DNA of 8,999 nucleotides from Planctomycetaceae bacterium (GTDB lineage: Bacteria; Planctomycetota; Planctomycetia; Pirellulales; UBA1268), in contig JAUWWJ010000045.1 in the NCBI GenBank assembly GCA_030616935.1, positions 1 through 8,999 on the forward strand. Direction: 5' to 3'. This document shows positions 7,109-8,999 of the stretch, piece by piece; positions within the stretch are counted from its first letter, which is position 1, and each line of letters opens with the position of its first letter. Made by a program: the position numbers and the translations under genes. The notes under the pieces are model-generated. The model ran no database searches. It was not told the DNA's origin and worked only from the letters and a program-made list of their open reading frames with translations.

Positions 7109-8638
7109 ATGACAACTCCTCACAACGTATCGCAAATAAAGCCGACAACAGGCTCATCACATTCCGTTAACCGTAGAAACTTCATCGCGACATCAGCTGC
7201 TGGTGTTACTGCTGCCAGCACCCTTGCTGCAACCCGAACAAGTGGGGCTGCACAAGCCAATGATCGGATTCGCATTGGTTTCATTGGCCCTGGTGGAAGA
7301 GGCTTTGGCGCTCATGTCAAAACACTTGTGAAACTTCGTGAGGAAGGTGCAAACATTGACCTCGTCGCGGTCAGTGAAGTCTATAAAGCACAAGAGGATA
7401 AGGTCTGTGAATACATTAAGACTGAAACAGGCATCGACCCAAAACGATACGTTGACTATGAGGACATGCTTGCCGACGACTCTATAGATGCCGTGTGTAT
7501 CGGCACCCCTGATCACTGGCACCGTCTGCAAATTGTTGCGGCCCTCAAAGCCGGGAAGCATGTTTATGCCGAAAAGCCAATGACAAAGACTGTCGAAGAA
7601 GCGCTCGACGTCGTTAAGGTTTGGGAGGATACCGGTCGGGTCATGCAGGTTGGGGTTCAATCGACCAGTCTTCCCGTCTGGGATCAGGCCAGAAAGCTGA
7701 TTGATGGAGGAAAACTCGGTAAGGTCCTTGGCTATCAGACCGAGTACTTCCGAAATTCAAACGTTGGTCAATGGCGATACTATGACTTAACTAAGAACAT
7801 GACGCCAAAGACAATTGACTGGAGAAGATGGCTAGGTGTTGACGCCGGCCTTGCCGAAGAAATTCCGTTTGACCGCGCAGTCTATCGTCAATGGCGCTGC
7901 TATTGGCCGTTCGGTTCTGGCATGTTTACTGATCTCTTTGTTCATCGCACAACCGCAATGCTTAAAGCGACAGGCCTCCGCTTTCCTGCCCGTGTCGTTG
8001 GCGCCGGAGGAATCTACCTTGAACTGGATACTCGAGATGTGCCAGATGTCGCGACTGTCGTTGCTGACTACAACGAGGGATGCCAAGGTCTCATCACGGC
8101 AACAATGTGCAATGAAAATTCCCGTATCAAACAGACCATACGTGGTCATAATGGCGCGTTTGAATTCGGAAACGGAGAAAACTTTAAGGAATTTGAGTTC
8201 CTCGCAGAACGCCCTCAGGTCACGCTCGACAGCTCAATCAAGGATGAAACAATCAAGAGTGATATGAAAGATGGCAGCCTCGCCAAAGGGGGCACCACAA
8301 AGCTCCACTTCCAAAACTGGCTCGACGCCATGGAGGCAAACGACCCGAATGCCTGCAACAATCCTCCTGACCTTGGTGCCGCTGCCGTGACAACCGTGAT
8401 TCTCGGAGCTATGAGTTATCGCAATGGAAAGGTCTACCATTTTGACGCTGAGCGTGGCCGCTATACCGACGGCAGTCCTGCCTGGGCCGACAGGTGGGAA
8501 ACCCTCTCCAAACATCGCGGCCAACCGCGGCACGTGCCTGGCTGGCAGGCTGGCGAGACCGGCAGTGAACTCCAACCCAAGCCATATCAATCTTTGGCAG
8601 GCCCATGGATTGATGGGAAAGATCCTGCAGCTACGTAA
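7109..8638 (+). CDS. Tat-exported Gfo/Idh/MocA family oxidoreductase
   Basis: A 509-residue NAD(P)-dependent oxidoreductase of the glucose-fructose oxidoreductase/inositol dehydrogenase family. The N-terminus carries a twin-arginine signal: NRRNFI (R22, R23), then an Ala/Thr-rich hydrophobic stretch to about residue 50, so the protein is predicted to fold with its cofactor in the cytoplasm and be exported. The Rossmann fold starts with IRIGFIGPGGRG (54-65), followed by CIGTPDHWH (130-138) and the family signature AEKPMT (154-159), whose Lys is usually catalytic or cofactor-contacting. The C-terminal domain has WRRWLG, GSGMFTDLFVHRT (the usual Asp-His pair of this family) and a C-terminal extension typical of planctomycete members. 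Substrate is not predictable; sugars or sugar derivatives are usual. The start at ATG 7109 is supported by AAGAAAGG six bases upstream and by the distance to the RR motif. The gene is followed by a strong intrinsic terminator. Its place beside sulfatases fits processing of released sugars. Family and Tat export are firm. Confidence 0.93.
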   Translation: MTTPHNVSQIKPTTGSSHSVNRRNFIATSAAGVTAASTLAATRTSGAAQANDRIRIGFIGPGGRGFGAHVKTLVKLREEGANIDLVAVSEVYKAQEDKVCEYIKTETGIDPKRYVDYEDMLADDSIDAVCIGTPDHWHRLQIVAALKAGKHVYAEKPMTKTVEEALDVVKVWEDTGRVMQVGVQSTSLPVWDQARKLIDGGKLGKVLGYQTEYFRNSNVGQWRYYDLTKNMTPKTIDWRRWLGVDAGLAEEIPFDRAVYRQWRCYWPFGSGMFTDLFVHRTTAMLKATGLRFPARVVGAGGIYLELDTRDVPDVATVVADYNEGCQGLITATMCNENSRIKQTIRGHNGAFEFGNGENFKEFEFLAERPQVTLDSSIKDETIKSDMKDGSLAKGGTTKLHFQNWLDAMEANDPNACNNPPDLGAAAVTTVILGAMSYRNGKVYHFDAERGRYTDGSPAWADRWETLSKHRGQPRHVPGWQAGETGSELQPKPYQSLAGPWIDGKDPAAT

Positions 8639-8679
8639 CACTTTATTGACACAAGGCTGGAATCTCACTCAAACAATGA

Positions 8680-8710
8680 GCGTGGCCTGTCTAACAGGCC
8701 ACGCTTTTTT
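8680..8710 (+). terminator. Strong rho-independent terminator after the Gfo/Idh/MocA gene
   Basis: An 11-bp perfect GC-rich stem (8680-8690 paired with 8694-8704) with a 3-base loop CTA is followed directly by six T residues (8705-8710). It starts 42 bases after the stop at 8638 and lies between convergent genes. In the minus direction the hairpin is followed by TCATTGTTTG, which is less T-rich, so it may act weakly on the gene at 8721 too. Confidence 0.92.
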
Positions 8711-8720
8711 ATCGCTTGGT

Positions 8721-8999
8721 TTATTTATTGCCTTCGGCAATCTCTTTTTGCTGCTGAATAATTGATACAGCACGAATATCCCCAAAAGCTTTTTGCTTGA
8801 TACTGCTGGGCTGAATAGTCACTGTGTAATCACCAGTGGTATCAAGATAGACATACCCACTGTGCACCCACCTAAAATTCTGAAAATGACCTGTCTCTTT
8901 TACGACACAGGTGATGGCACTACACTCTTCACCATCTCGGACGAATACTATGCGGCCCTCACTCCCCCCTTGCCCTGCTCCACACCCCTGAAGCAACGC
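8721..8999 (-). CDS. C-terminal part of a small beta-rich exported protein, possibly a lipoprotein; start outside window
   Basis: An open frame runs from the right edge to the TAA at 8721 (92 codons visible). Its first residues read ALLQGCGAGQGGSEG. LQGC resembles a lipobox, and the Gly/Ser-rich stretch after Cys resembles a lipoprotein tether; if so, most of the signal peptide lies beyond 8999. The rest (IVFVRDGEECSAITCVV, FQNFRWV, YVYLDTTGDYTVTIQP, AFGDIRAVSII) looks like a small beta-sandwich. The GDYTVTIQP...AFGDIRAV part resembles the short C-terminal beta domain I recall from some fucosidase-like and other planctomycete secreted proteins. No catalytic residues are visible. A TTG at 8996 could formally serve as a start, but the lipobox reading argues for an upstream start. 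It could also be the tail of a larger enzyme. The gene is convergent with the oxidoreductase gene. I do not recognise a named family. Confidence 0.6.
   Translation of the reverse strand, partial: ALLQGCGAGQGGSEGRIVFVRDGEECSAITCVVKETGHFQNFRWVHSGYVYLDTTGDYTVTIQPSSIKQKAFGDIRAVSIIQQQKEIAEGNK

Noticed and set aside
7193..7660. 155-residue minus-strand frame inside the oxidoreductase gene
   Set aside because: Antisense to the Rossmann fold with GFIGPGGRG and AEKP; no domain and no start signal of its own.
8727..8749. ATTGCC-TTC-GGCAAT hairpin followed by CTCTTTTT as a second plus-strand terminator
   Set aside because: It lies in the end of the minus-strand coding sequence, has only a 6-bp AT-mixed stem and is separated from the T-run. 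The hairpin at 8680-8710 already explains termination.

Overview
The window looks like chromosomal DNA of a Planctomycetota bacterium, probably marine; a relative such as a Verrucomicrobiota or Lentisphaerota member is possible. The reasons are the gene content and style: two Cys-type sulfatases, a Tat-exported Gfo/Idh/MocA oxidoreductase, a secreted DUF1080/LamG-like protein, moderate GC, mostly weak Shine-Dalgarno sites and short mixed-strand transcription units. No rRNA, tRNA, CRISPR array, transposase or phage gene was seen.

Layout from left to right. (1) Bases 1-1026, minus strand: N-terminal 342 residues of a secreted sulfatase, cut by the left edge. (2) A 103-base divergent gap. (3) Bases 1130-3792, plus strand: a two-gene cassette with an ATGA overlap. 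It encodes a membrane protein with two extracytoplasmic FMN-binding domains and a NosR/NapH-like membrane part with two CX3C motifs, followed by ApbE, the FAD:protein FMN transferase that attaches FMN to such domains. (4) Bases 3825-4583, minus strand: a secreted DUF1080/LamG-like protein, convergent with apbE. (5) Bases 4613-6928, plus strand: a secreted fusion of an alpha/beta-hydrolase esterase and a sulfatase. (6) Bases 7109-8638, plus strand: a Tat-exported Gfo/Idh/MocA oxidoreductase, ended by a strong intrinsic terminator at 8680-8710. (7) Bases 8721-8999, minus strand: the C-terminal part of a small, possibly lipoprotein, beta-rich protein cut by the right edge.

How the genes may fit together. 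Most products are predicted to be exported and to act on glycans. The two sulfatases would remove sulfate esters and the fused esterase would remove acyl (probably acetyl) groups. The DUF1080-like protein and the exported oxidoreductase fit binding, oxidation or cleavage of sugars. This suggests breakdown of a sulfated and acylated, perhaps algal, polysaccharide. The FMN-protein/ApbE pair is a separate extracytoplasmic electron-transfer module. Whether it serves the sugar-oxidising enzymes or is only a neighbour cannot be decided from sequence. The most notable items are the compact NosR-like flavoprotein without the usual C-terminal ferredoxin, its coupling to apbE, and the esterase-sulfatase fusion.
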